From an uncultured Eubacteriales bacterium (GTDB lineage Bacteria; Bacillota; Clostridia; Oscillospirales; Oscillospiraceae), in assembly GCA_900547405.1 (NCBI GenBank), contig URGL01000078.1:1-8325 (forward strand): a DNA stretch of 8,325 bases, in the 5' to 3' direction. Shown here in pieces: positions 1 through 5,541 of this stretch. Positions within the stretch are counted from its first letter, which is position 1. Every line of letters begins with the position of its first letter. The notes below the pieces were generated by a model. That model was not told where the DNA came from. It did not search any database and saw only the letters and a program-made list of their open reading frames with translations. The position numbers and the translations under genes were made by a program.

Positions 1-58
1 GGGCGGGCCGGACATCCCAGATTGCGGGACGATGTGGGCATCGTCCCCTACGCGGGCG
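1..58 (-). repeat. REP-like palindromic repeat, copy 1 (cut by window edge)
   Basis: The core is a perfect 9-bp hairpin with arms GGGACGATG (26-34) and CATCGTCCC (39-47) and a 4-base loop TGGG. On the minus strand the tetranucleotide GTAG (complement of 48-51) sits directly 5' of the hairpin, as in REP elements recognised by RAYT transposases. Bases 1-58 align with 97-154 at a constant offset of 96, with few mismatches. The outer part of the unit (the TTTTGACC block seen in copies 2 and 3) would lie left of the window. Confidence 0.85.
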
Positions 59-83
59 AGATGTTTTTCGTGCCGGTGACATT

Positions 84-154
84 TCCCGTTTTGACCGGGC
101 GGACCGGACATCCCAGGTTGCGGGACGATGTAGGCATCGTCCCCTACGCAGACG
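84..154 (-). repeat. REP-like palindromic repeat, copy 2
   Basis: Hairpin arms GGGACGATG (122-130) and CATCGTCCC (135-143) are identical to copy 1. The only hairpin change is in the loop (TAGG instead of TGGG). The minus-strand GTAG lies at 144-147. The left arm of the unit includes TTTTGACCGGGCGGACCGG, shared with copy 3 with small changes. It has the same orientation as copies 1 and 3 and lies on the 3' side of the RAYT gene. Confidence 0.85.
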
Positions 155-162
155 GCGGGGGT

Positions 163-186
163 GTTCGGTTTTCCGGGCCGGTTGCG
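163..186 (-). repeat. Possible remnant of the REP unit without hairpin
   Basis: TTCGGTTTTCCGGGCCGG followed by TTGCG resembles the outer block of the repeat unit (TTCCGTTTTGACCGGGCCGG...GTTGCG) with the middle missing and no GGGACGATG hairpin. It lies between copy 2 and the transposase terminator. The match is short and GC-rich, so chance similarity is possible. Confidence 0.3.
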
Positions 187-202
187 TATCGCAGATTGTT
201 GT

Positions 203-240
203 AAAAACAGCAAGGTGCGTTAAACCTCACCTTGCTGTTT
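203..240 (-). terminator. Intrinsic terminator of the RAYT gene, overlapping its 3' end
   Basis: A 13-bp perfect stem (205-217 with 228-240) has a 10-base loop (218-227). On the minus strand it is followed by a run of T (complement of 203-207, partly within the stem). The RAYT stop codon (220-222) lies in the loop, and the last codons (encoding QQGE and neighbours) form the upstream arm. The terminator is therefore embedded in the end of the coding region. Confidence 0.85.
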
Positions 241-687
241 CAGTGTCCATTTCTTTGGGTTATTGTCAATATATTCCCATTTTTCGCTATAATCTGCCTG
301 GTTTCGGATGACATGGTCATAATAGGACCGCTGAAAAATGGATGTGCCGATTTCCTTCGTCGTTAGGGTCTTAATGGACCGGACAATGCTTGCGACCCGG
401 CTGCCTGTAGATTTCTCGGATTCGAAGGCAATGCCTTGGGATATATCCAGCCGGATAATCAAATGGGCATGGTCCGGCATGATGACGTATTTTTCAACCT
501 CAGGGGCGTTTCGGATATACTTTTCCAAAATCTTCCCATAGGGCAGCAGCAGGACCTGACCGCTGGCTCTGTCAATCGTTGAGAGGACCGGCTTTCGGTC
601 CGCAACGCAGACCGTTATGAAATACGCCCCACATTGGCTGTAATCGTAATGGGGGATTCGATTTTGTTTTCTCTGGGGTAACGTCAT
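220..687 (-). CDS. REP-associated tyrosine transposase (RAYT, IS200/IS605-like Y1 family)
   Basis: A 155-residue single-domain Y1 transposase of the RAYT group. RAYTs are single-strand HUH nucleases that bind and cut REP hairpins and are thought to spread them. The protein opens with a typical RAYT segment (RIPHYDYSQCGAYFITVCV, residues 10-28). It has the HUH metal-binding motif in VIMPDHAHLII (His73 and His75), then IVRSIKT and FQRSYYDHVIRN, where Tyr122 or Tyr123 is the likely catalytic tyrosine, and ends with the family-like YIDNNPKKW. Nothing is interrupted, so it may be active. The ATG at 685-687 is preferred over one at 735 because AAGGAG (696-701) lies 8 nt upstream and the RAYT homology begins about there. 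It stands alone between REP-like copies 1-2 (3' side) and 3-4 (5' side), with its own terminator. Unlike insertion sequences, RAYTs are usually single-copy; whether this one is cannot be seen here. The family call is firm; activity is inferred. Confidence 0.92.
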   Translation of the reverse strand: MTLPQRKQNRIPHYDYSQCGAYFITVCVADRKPVLSTIDRASGQVLLLPYGKILEKYIRNAPEVEKYVIMPDHAHLIIRLDISQGIAFESEKSTGSRVASIVRSIKTLTTKEIGTSIFQRSYYDHVIRNQADYSEKWEYIDNNPKKWTLKQQGEV

Positions 688-695
688 ATACACCA

Positions 696-701
696 CTCCT
701 T
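696..701 (-). promoter_or_regulatory. Ribosome binding site that sets the RAYT start
   Basis: AAGGAG on the minus strand lies 8 nt upstream of the ATG at 685-687. The alternative in-frame ATG at 733-735 would place this site inside the coding region, so the shorter protein is preferred. Confidence 0.75.
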
Positions 702-706
702 GAAAA

Positions 707-735
707 ATCATACCACGGATACCGCGGAATTGCAA
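707..735 (-). promoter_or_regulatory. Candidate promoter for the RAYT gene
   Basis: On the minus strand, TTGCAA (730-735) and TATGAT (707-712) are separated by 17 nt, and TG-N precedes the -10 box (extended -10). The predicted start near base 700 falls inside the Shine-Dalgarno sequence, leaving almost no upstream leader. That is unusual, so either transcription starts elsewhere or the leader is very short. Confidence 0.35.
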
Positions 736-753
736 ATCTCTTTTTGGGGTTTT

Positions 754-821
754 TCCGTTTTGACCAGGCGAACCGAAGGTCTCAGATTGCGGGACGATGT
801 GGGCATCGTCCCCTACGCGGG
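754..821 (-). repeat. REP-like palindromic repeat, copy 3
   Basis: The hairpin arms (791-799 and 804-812) and loop TGGG are identical to copy 1. Minus-strand GTAG is at 813-816. The outer block TTCCGTTTTGACCAGGCGAACCG matches copy 2 with transitions only, while the middle spacer (GAAGGTCTCAG) is more diverged. It lies upstream of the RAYT gene, so the gene is bracketed by conserved copies in one orientation. Confidence 0.85.
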
Positions 822-831
822 TTGTAGGATG

Positions 832-896
832 GTTTGGTTTGACCGGGCCGGAGGAATATCGGGGTTGCGGGATATGGGCATCAGCCCCTGCGCGAA
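832..896 (-). repeat. Degenerate REP-like repeat, copy 4
   Basis: The unit order is kept (GTTTGACCGGGCCGGA, then GGGTTGCGGGA, then a GGGCATC core, then CCCCTGCGCG). The core has lost bases and reads GGGATATGGGCATCAGCCCC. The 9-bp hairpin is gone; a shorter GGGC (876-879)/GCCC (884-887) stem with an ATCA loop can form instead. The GTAG tetranucleotide has become GCAG. This is either a decayed copy or a different repeat subtype. Confidence 0.6.
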
Positions 897-902
897 GAAG
901 GC

Positions 903-937
903 AAAAACCCGGCTGGCCCTATTGGGGTCAGCCGGGT
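903..937 (-). terminator. Intrinsic terminator of the NCS2 permease gene
   Basis: A 13-bp stem pairs 907-919 with 925-937 (one G-T pair) around a 5-base loop. On the minus strand it is followed by a T run (complement of 903-906, plus the last stem base). It starts 11 nt after the permease stop codon (948-950) and is the clearest terminator in the window. Confidence 0.9.
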
Positions 938-947
938 AAAAACATAT

Positions 948-2387
948 TTACACCGCCAGGAAGAACTTCACCAGGAACAGGGCGGAGATGGCGTAGGTCA
1001 GGAGGGAGACCTCCTTGGCTTTGCCGCCGAAGACCTTGATGATGGTGTAGGAGATGAGGCCAATGCCGATGGCGTGGCCGATGGAGCCGGAGACTGGCAT
1101 ACCGATGAGCATCAGGGACACGGGGACCATCTGGTCCATATCCTCGAAGTTCACGTTCTTCAGGCCCATGAGCATCAGCACGCCCACGTAAATCAGGGCG
1201 GAGGAGGTGGCGGCAGCAGGGATGATGGCAGCCACAGGAGCCAGGAAGATGCAGGCCAGGAACAGGATGCCGGTGGTCAGGGCGGTCAGGCCGGTGCGGC
1301 CGCCGGCTTCCACGCCGGAGGCGGACTCTACAAAGGTGGTAACCGTAGAGGTGCCGGTGCAGGCACCTGCCACGGTGCCAATGGCATCGGACAGGAGGGC
1401 TTCCTTCATGTTGGGCATATTGCCGTCCTTGTCCACCATACCGGCCCGGGAGGCGGTGCCAACCAATGTGCCGATGGTATCGAACATATCAATGATGCAG
1501 AAGGTGACGATGAGCGTCACGGCAGTGAACCAGCCAATCTGAAGGAAACCGGAGAAATTGAAGTGGAACAGGGTGGTACTGGCCATATCCGCAAAGGGAG
1601 GCACAAAGGAAGCGGCGGCGAGAGAGGCGAAGGGATTGGTGCCCAGGAAGATGGCCTCCCCTGCCCAGTAAATCACGGAAGCGATCAGCATGCCGTAGAG
1701 CACGGAGCCCTTCACGTTCTTCTTGGACATGGCCACAATGGCAAAGAGTCCGGCAAACATGGTGACCACGGTGAGGATCATGGTGGCATAGCCGGTGTCG
1801 CCCATGTTGGCTCGCAGAACGCTGGGGGTCAGGGCACCGAAGAAATCCCGCATGACATAGAAGGGGGTGGTGAAGCCGTTGCCCTCGGCATAGACGCCCA
1901 CGTTGGAGCCCAGACCGATGTTCATCAGCATCAGGCCAATGGCGGGGGAAATACCCAGCCGGACACCCAGGGGAATGGCCTCCACGATCTTCTCCCGGAC
2001 ATTGAGGACGGAGAGGAACAGGAAGATGATGCCCTCAATGAGGATGATGACCAAGGCCGCCTGGAAGGAGGCCACGTAGGTCATGCCGGTCATGGCCACG
2101 ATGTTGCCGACGACCACAGCGAAGAAGCTGTTCAGGCCCATGCCGGGAGCCAGCGCAAAGGGCTTGTTGGCCAGGAAGGCCATGGCGAACATACCGATGG
2201 CGGAGGCAATGCAGGTTGCCAGGAACACACCGTTCCACAGCTCCTGCCCTTCGGCACCGAAGCCCGTCAGCAGGTTGGGGTTCAGGGCGATGATATACGC
2301 CATGGTCATAAAAGTGGTCAGTCCGGCAATGAGCTCGGTTTTGACGCTTGTCTTGTTGTCAGACAGATGGAATAGCTTTTCTAACAT
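948..2387 (-). CDS. NCS2-family purine permease (guanine/hypoxanthine type, AzgA/PbuG-like)
   Basis: A 479-residue polytopic inner-membrane protein that should import purine bases by proton symport for salvage. It starts in typical family style (MLEKLFHLSDNKTSVKTELI, then AGLTTFMTMAYIIALNPNLL). It carries the AzgA-type signatures NKPFALAPGMGLNSFF (about 75-90), MFDTIGTLVG (about 301-310) and TSTVTTFVESASGVEAGGRT (about 345-365). Long hydrophobic stretches fill the rest, and the length matches the family. AAAGG (2397-2401) lies 9 nt upstream of the ATG. It follows pepD by 51 nt with no minus-strand terminator between them, so the two are probably co-transcribed, and transcription stops at the hairpin at 903-937. 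No purine riboswitch fits in the short leader. Subfamily is confident; substrate (guanine/hypoxanthine versus adenine) cannot be settled from sequence. Confidence 0.93.
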   Translation of the reverse strand: MLEKLFHLSDNKTSVKTELIAGLTTFMTMAYIIALNPNLLTGFGAEGQELWNGVFLATCIASAIGMFAMAFLANKPFALAPGMGLNSFFAVVVGNIVAMTGMTYVASFQAALVIILIEGIIFLFLSVLNVREKIVEAIPLGVRLGISPAIGLMLMNIGLGSNVGVYAEGNGFTTPFYVMRDFFGALTPSVLRANMGDTGYATMILTVVTMFAGLFAIVAMSKKNVKGSVLYGMLIASVIYWAGEAIFLGTNPFASLAAASFVPPFADMASTTLFHFNFSGFLQIGWFTAVTLIVTFCIIDMFDTIGTLVGTASRAGMVDKDGNMPNMKEALLSDAIGTVAGACTGTSTVTTFVESASGVEAGGRTGLTALTTGILFLACIFLAPVAAIIPAAATSSALIYVGVLMLMGLKNVNFEDMDQMVPVSLMLIGMPVSGSIGHAIGIGLISYTIIKVFGGKAKEVSLLTYAISALFLVKFFLAV

Positions 2388-2405
2388 TCTTTTCTACCTT
2401 TCTTG

Positions 2406-2426
2406 GAGGCCGTGAGCCTCTTTTTT
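2406..2426 (+). other. Small hairpin with T run on the plus strand, in the pepD-permease gap
   Basis: GAGGC (2406-2410) and GCCTC (2416-2420) form a 5-bp stem with a CGTGA loop, followed by six T on the plus strand. The genes here run on the minus strand, where no T run follows, so it should not stop the pepD-permease transcript. It could end antisense transcripts, but the stem is short and it may be chance. Confidence 0.35.
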
Positions 2427-2438
2427 GATTTGTTTTGC

Positions 2439-3881
2439 TTACAGTGCCTTCAGCACTTCCAGCAAGAACTTCCAGGTGCGCTCCGTGGAGGCGATGTCCA
2501 GTCTTTCCCGGCTGGTGTGGATATCGTGCATCTGAGGGCCGATGGAGACGCAGTCCAGGCCCGGGAGCTTGTCACCCAGCAGACCGCACTCCAGGCCCGC
2601 ATGGATGGCCAGGACCTGGGGGTCTTTGCCGAACATCTGCTGATAGACCCGGACCATGGTGTCCCGAAGGGGGCTGTCCTTTCGGTACTCCCAGGCAGGG
2701 TAGGTACCGGCCTGGGAATAGGTGCCCTTATAGAAGGCAGTCAGGTCTCGGAGCTGCTGCAGCAGCTCCTCTTTCTCCCGGTTCACGGAGCTGCGGACGG
2801 AGAAGGTGGCGGTGAACTGGTCACCCAGATGGCAGACACCCAGATTCAAGCTGGTCTGGACCAGGCCGGGGATATCGGCGCTGTAGCTCTGGACCCCGTT
2901 GGGGGCGGCACAAAGCAGGGAAATCACATCCGCCGTGGCAGCAGTAGTCAGGCTGTTGCCCCCCAGGGCATCCACATCAAAGGCCTGGACCAGGGCATCC
3001 GGCTCATCGTATTTTTCCCGGATCTCCTGCTGCAAAGCGGCTGCAATGCCGTTGATTCGCTCGATGCCAATGCCCATGGCAACCACTGTGGCCTGGCAGG
3101 ACCGGGGGATGGCATTGTCCTTGCTGCCCCCGGAAAGGGAGGTCAGGCACAGGGGCATAAGCTTCTGAACACGGGACAGGTACTCTCCCATGACCTTATT
3201 GGCATTGGCTCTGTTCTTATGGATCTCTGCTCCGGAGTGGCCACCCTGGAGGCCCTCCACTGTCAGCCGGACGCAGGGACCGTAAACGGCCTTCCGCTCA
3301 GCGCTGAGGGCTATGGTGGCTCTTGCGCCGCCGGCGCAGGACACGGTGAAGACGCCCTCCTCCTCGCTGTCCAGATTGATGAGGGTCCGGCCCCGGAGAC
3401 CGGTCAGGTCGATGGCATCGGCACCCAGCATCCCGATCTCCTCGTCCACGGTGATGATGACTTCCAGCGGGGGATGCGGGATGGTGGTATCTGCCAGCAG
3501 GGCCAGGGCAAAGGCCAGGGCAATGCCGTCGTCGCCACCAAGAGTGGTGCCCTTGGCAAAGATGAACTCGCCGTCATGGGTCAGGTCCAGACCATCCACG
3601 GCCATATCCAGGGGACAGTCGGCCTCCTTCTCGCAGACCATGTCCATATGGCCCTGAAGGATCACTGGGGCATGGTCCTCCAGGCCCTGGGTACCGGGCC
3701 CGAAGAGGATGACGTTATTTACCTCGTCCTGGATGTATTTGAGTCCGTGGGCCTTGGCAAAGGATACCAGGTAGTCGCTGATGGCCTTGGTGTTGCGGCT
3801 CCCGTGGGGGATGGCGCAGATCTCTTCAAAATAGCTCAGGACACTCGCGGGCTCCAGCCCTGCCAGCTTTTTTTCTGCCAT
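2439..3881 (-). CDS. pepD: Aminoacyl-histidine dipeptidase, peptidase family M20C
   Basis: A 480-residue cytoplasmic metallopeptidase of the PepD (carnosinase-like) group, close to the length of E. coli PepD. These enzymes use two zinc ions to split dipeptides, classically Xaa-His. Metal and catalytic residues are present in order: His78 and Asp80 in QGHMDMV, Asp117 in GGDDGIA, Glu147 and Glu148 in VDEEIGM, Asp171 in INLDSEEEG, and a C-terminal His near 455 in MHDIHTSRE. The N-terminus (VLSYFEEICAIPHGSRNT) is typical of the family. The lid/dimerisation domain fills the middle, including GLQGGHSGAEIH and NAIPR motifs. AGGAG (3890-3894) sits 8 nt before the ATG. It lies downstream of secG, separated by a hairpin, and upstream of a purine permease; this neighbourhood suggests shared transcription rather than a shared pathway. 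Catalytic residue matches rest on comparison with the known family and were not aligned by software. Confidence 0.93.
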   Translation of the reverse strand: MAEKKLAGLEPASVLSYFEEICAIPHGSRNTKAISDYLVSFAKAHGLKYIQDEVNNVILFGPGTQGLEDHAPVILQGHMDMVCEKEADCPLDMAVDGLDLTHDGEFIFAKGTTLGGDDGIALAFALALLADTTIPHPPLEVIITVDEEIGMLGADAIDLTGLRGRTLINLDSEEEGVFTVSCAGGARATIALSAERKAVYGPCVRLTVEGLQGGHSGAEIHKNRANANKVMGEYLSRVQKLMPLCLTSLSGGSKDNAIPRSCQATVVAMGIGIERINGIAAALQQEIREKYDEPDALVQAFDVDALGGNSLTTAATADVISLLCAAPNGVQSYSADIPGLVQTSLNLGVCHLGDQFTATFSVRSSVNREKEELLQQLRDLTAFYKGTYSQAGTYPAWEYRKDSPLRDTMVRVYQQMFGKDPQVLAIHAGLECGLLGDKLPGLDCVSIGPQMHDIHTSRERLDIASTERTWKFLLEVLKAL

Positions 3882-3910
3882 AATGGTTTCTCCTTTCCGT
3901 TTTTCATAGC

Positions 3911-3939
3911 AAAGGCCACGGAAAAATTCCCGTGGCCTT
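3911..3939 (-). terminator. Terminator-like hairpin after secG
   Basis: A perfect 10-bp stem pairs AAGGCCACGG (3912-3921) with CCGTGGCCTT (3930-3939) around an 8-base loop. On the minus strand the 3' arm ends in CCTTT followed by GC, so the T run is short. It lies between the secG stop and the pepD ribosome binding site. I see no convincing separate promoter for pepD in the gap, so partial termination with read-through into pepD is the likely behaviour. Confidence 0.6.
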
Positions 3940-3954
3940 ACTATATTCAGGTAA

Positions 3955-4185
3955 TTACACCAAGCTCAGCGCCAGGGTCAGCAGGACCCAGGCAATGGCA
4001 ATCCACTTGGTGGAGGAAGCAAGGATCTGGTCCAAGCCGCCCTTCTTGTTCTTGCTCAGATAGGACTCAGAAGAACCGGAGATGGCGCTGGACAGGCCAG
4101 CCTCCTTACCGGACTGCAGCAGAACCACAACGATCAGGGCAATGCTGGCAATGGCTTCCAGAACAACCAGAATAGTTTCAAGCAT
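3955..4185 (-). CDS. secG: Preprotein translocase subunit SecG
   Basis: A 76-residue small membrane protein with the SecG layout. The first transmembrane segment is residues 4-23 (TILVVLEAIASIALIVVVLL), then comes the hallmark LQSGKEAGLSSAISG loop, a basic stretch (SKNKKGG), and the second transmembrane segment from about 61 to 76 (WIAIAWVLLTLALSLV). SecG associates with SecYE and assists SecA-driven export. The ATG at 4183-4185 is chosen because GGAGG (4195-4199) lies 9 nt upstream; an open frame continues to 4299 but would add 38 residues with no SecG similarity and run through the promoter. A good promoter lies at 4258-4286. A small hairpin (TCCGC 4201-4205 with GCGGA 4214-4218) lies just upstream of the ribosome binding site and might modulate translation. 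Confidence 0.95.
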   Translation of the reverse strand: MLETILVVLEAIASIALIVVVLLQSGKEAGLSSAISGSSESYLSKNKKGGLDQILASSTKWIAIAWVLLTLALSLV

Positions 4186-4257
4186 CGTGACAAACCTCCC
4201 TCCGCTTTTTTTCGCGGAATGCGAATGGTATGGGATCAAACCCCAAATAGCCCAACA

Positions 4258-4286
4258 AGTATAACACAGGGTCAGGGAAAAAGCAA
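4258..4286 (-). promoter_or_regulatory. Sigma-A-type promoter for secG
   Basis: On the minus strand, TTGCTT (4281-4286) and TATACT (4258-4263) are separated by exactly 17 nt. Transcription should start near 4251, giving a leader of about 65 nt before secG. It lies in the 121-nt gap after prfB, which holds no clear prfB terminator, so secG may also receive read-through from prfB. Confidence 0.7.
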
Positions 4287-4306
4287 GGGGAAATCCCAAT
4301 TTTTCC

Positions 4307-5434
4307 TTATTTCTGCACCCAGTTGCCGGTTGCCAGGCAGTTGAGGTAGCTTTCGATGAAGGGGTCCAGGGCTCCGTCCATAACGGCGTTCACGTTGGAG
4401 GTCTCGCAGCCGGTACGGGTATCCTTCACCAGGGTATAGGGCATGAAGACGTAATTGCGGATCTGGCTGCCCCACTCGATCTTCTGCTGGACACCCTTGA
4501 TGTCGGAAATTTTATCCAGGTGCTCCCGCTCTTTGATCTCTACCAGCTTGGAGCGCAGCATTTTCAGACAGGTCTCCTTATTCTGGAACTGGCTCCGCTC
4601 GGTCTGGCAGGAAACCACAATGCCCGTAGCCTTGTGGATCAGACGAACGGCAGAGGAGGTCTTGTTGATGTGCTGTCCACCGGCACCGGAGGAGCGGTAG
4701 ACCTGCATCTCGTAGTCCTCAGGGCGGATCTCCACATCCTGGCTGTCGTCCTCGATCTCGGGGATGACCTCGATGGCGGAGAAGGAGGTCTGGCGGCGGG
4801 CGTTGGCATCAAAGGGAGACACCCGGACCAGACGGTGAACACCGTTCTCCCCCTTCAAAAAACCGTAGGCGTTCTCGCCCTCGATCATGATATCCGCAGA
4901 CTTGAGGCCCGCCTCGTCCCCTTCCAGGTAGTCCAGGATCTTATAGGTGAAGCCGTGGCGCTCGGCCCAGCGGGTATACATCCGGTAGAGCATCTGGCAC
5001 CAGTCCTGGGCCTCTGTGCCGCCGGCACCTGCGTGAAAGCTCATCAGGGCATTGTTCTTGTCGTAATGGCCGGTGAGCAAGGTCTCCAGGCGGCAGGTCT
5101 CCATCTGCTCCTCCAGGACCTCGAAGCCCTGCTTCAGTTCCTCCAGCATGGAGTCGTCGTCTTCCTCGGCGGCCATTTCGCAGATGGTCATCATGTCCTC
5201 CCAGGAGGAGACCATTTTCTCGTAGCGCTCGATCTTAGCCTCGGTCTGCTTGACCTTGATGGCCACCTTCTGGCTCTTCTCCGGGTCGTCCCAGAAGCCG
5301 GGGGCCTCCTGCATGGCATGGAGCCGCTCCAGCTCGTTGCGCATACCGTCCATATTCAGCGACTCCGCCAGACCGTCCAGAGCGGGGCGGCAGTCGTTGA
5401 GCTTCTGCTTATAGGTGTCAAATTCAATATTCAT
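4307..5434 (-). CDS. prfB: Peptide chain release factor 2 (RF2), uninterrupted frame
   Basis: A 375-residue class I release factor that recognises UGA and UAA and triggers peptide release on the ribosome. The codon-recognition tripeptide SPF, which marks RF2 rather than RF1, is at 206-208 in LVRVSPFDANARRQT. The catalytic GGQ loop is at 252-254 in SSGAGGQHINKTSSA. The helical N-terminal domain (residues 1 to about 115), with the conserved APGFWDDPEKSQ near 44-55, is complete. Most bacterial prfB genes need a +1 frameshift at about codon 25; here that region (SLNMDGM, about 5345-5361) reads straight through with no CTTTGA site. AGGAG (5442-5446) lies 7 nt upstream of the ATG, and a near-consensus promoter lies at 5481-5509. 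It is followed by secG after 121 nt. Confidence 0.97.
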   Translation of the reverse strand: MNIEFDTYKQKLNDCRPALDGLAESLNMDGMRNELERLHAMQEAPGFWDDPEKSQKVAIKVKQTEAKIERYEKMVSSWEDMMTICEMAAEEDDDSMLEELKQGFEVLEEQMETCRLETLLTGHYDKNNALMSFHAGAGGTEAQDWCQMLYRMYTRWAERHGFTYKILDYLEGDEAGLKSADIMIEGENAYGFLKGENGVHRLVRVSPFDANARRQTSFSAIEVIPEIEDDSQDVEIRPEDYEMQVYRSSGAGGQHINKTSSAVRLIHKATGIVVSCQTERSQFQNKETCLKMLRSKLVEIKEREHLDKISDIKGVQQKIEWGSQIRNYVFMPYTLVKDTRTGCETSNVNAVMDGALDPFIESYLNCLATGNWVQK

Positions 5435-5480
5435 AAAGTCACTCCTGCGTCACATCTGTTTCAAACTCACAGCTTTTTGC

Positions 5481-5509
5481 ATTATACAGAAAAAGCAAAG
5501 TTTTGTAAA
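5481..5509 (-). promoter_or_regulatory. Near-consensus sigma-A-type promoter for prfB
   Basis: On the minus strand, TTTACA (5504-5509) and a perfect TATAAT (5481-5486) are separated by 17 nt. Transcription should start near 5474, about 40 nt upstream of the prfB ATG. It sits in the 107-nt AT-rich gap after the ASKHA gene, where I see no strong intrinsic terminator for the upstream operon. Confidence 0.82.
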
Positions 5510-5541
5510 GGGGAAAATGAAAAGATTCTTGGAAAAAGGCC

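Noticed and set aside
22..204. 60-residue plus-strand open frame with a repeated peptide LRDDVGIVPYA
   Set aside because: The repeated peptide is only the translation of REP copies 1 and 2. There is no ribosome binding site and the DNA is explained by the repeats. The same applies to the plus-strand frames at 700-939 and 797-1039, which read through copies 3 and 4.
1..820. CRISPR array, because of the repeated palindromic units
   Set aside because: Spacing is irregular (96 bp, then about 670 bp with a gene between), the similarity extends into the spacers, and no cas genes are present. REP elements explain it better.
1074..2375. 433-residue His/Gly-rich plus-strand open frame opposite the permease
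   Set aside because: It is a mirror of the hydrophobic permease codons. The composition is an artefact and there is no start signal or homology. The 422-residue frame at 5806-7074 opposite the ASKHA gene is rejected for the same reason.
2388..2438. Purine riboswitch upstream of the NCS2 permease
   Set aside because: The gap is only 51 nt and holds a 5-bp hairpin. There is no room for a three-way purine aptamer and no conserved loop sequences are seen.
2403..4175. 590-residue plus-strand open frame, longer than pepD itself
   Set aside because: It is antisense to pepD and secG, has a low-complexity Gly/Gln/His/Asp-rich composition with no recognisable domain, and runs through the intergenic hairpins. 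It is a shadow frame caused by GC-rich codon bias.
4186..4299. Longer SecG starting at 4299
   Set aside because: The extra 38 residues would be encoded by the promoter and leader, and a strong ribosome binding site precedes the ATG at 4183-4185 at good spacing.
4287..4306. Intrinsic terminator directly after prfB
   Set aside because: Only a 3-bp GGG/CCC stem can form before the T-rich stretch that contains the secG -35 box. This is too weak to call.
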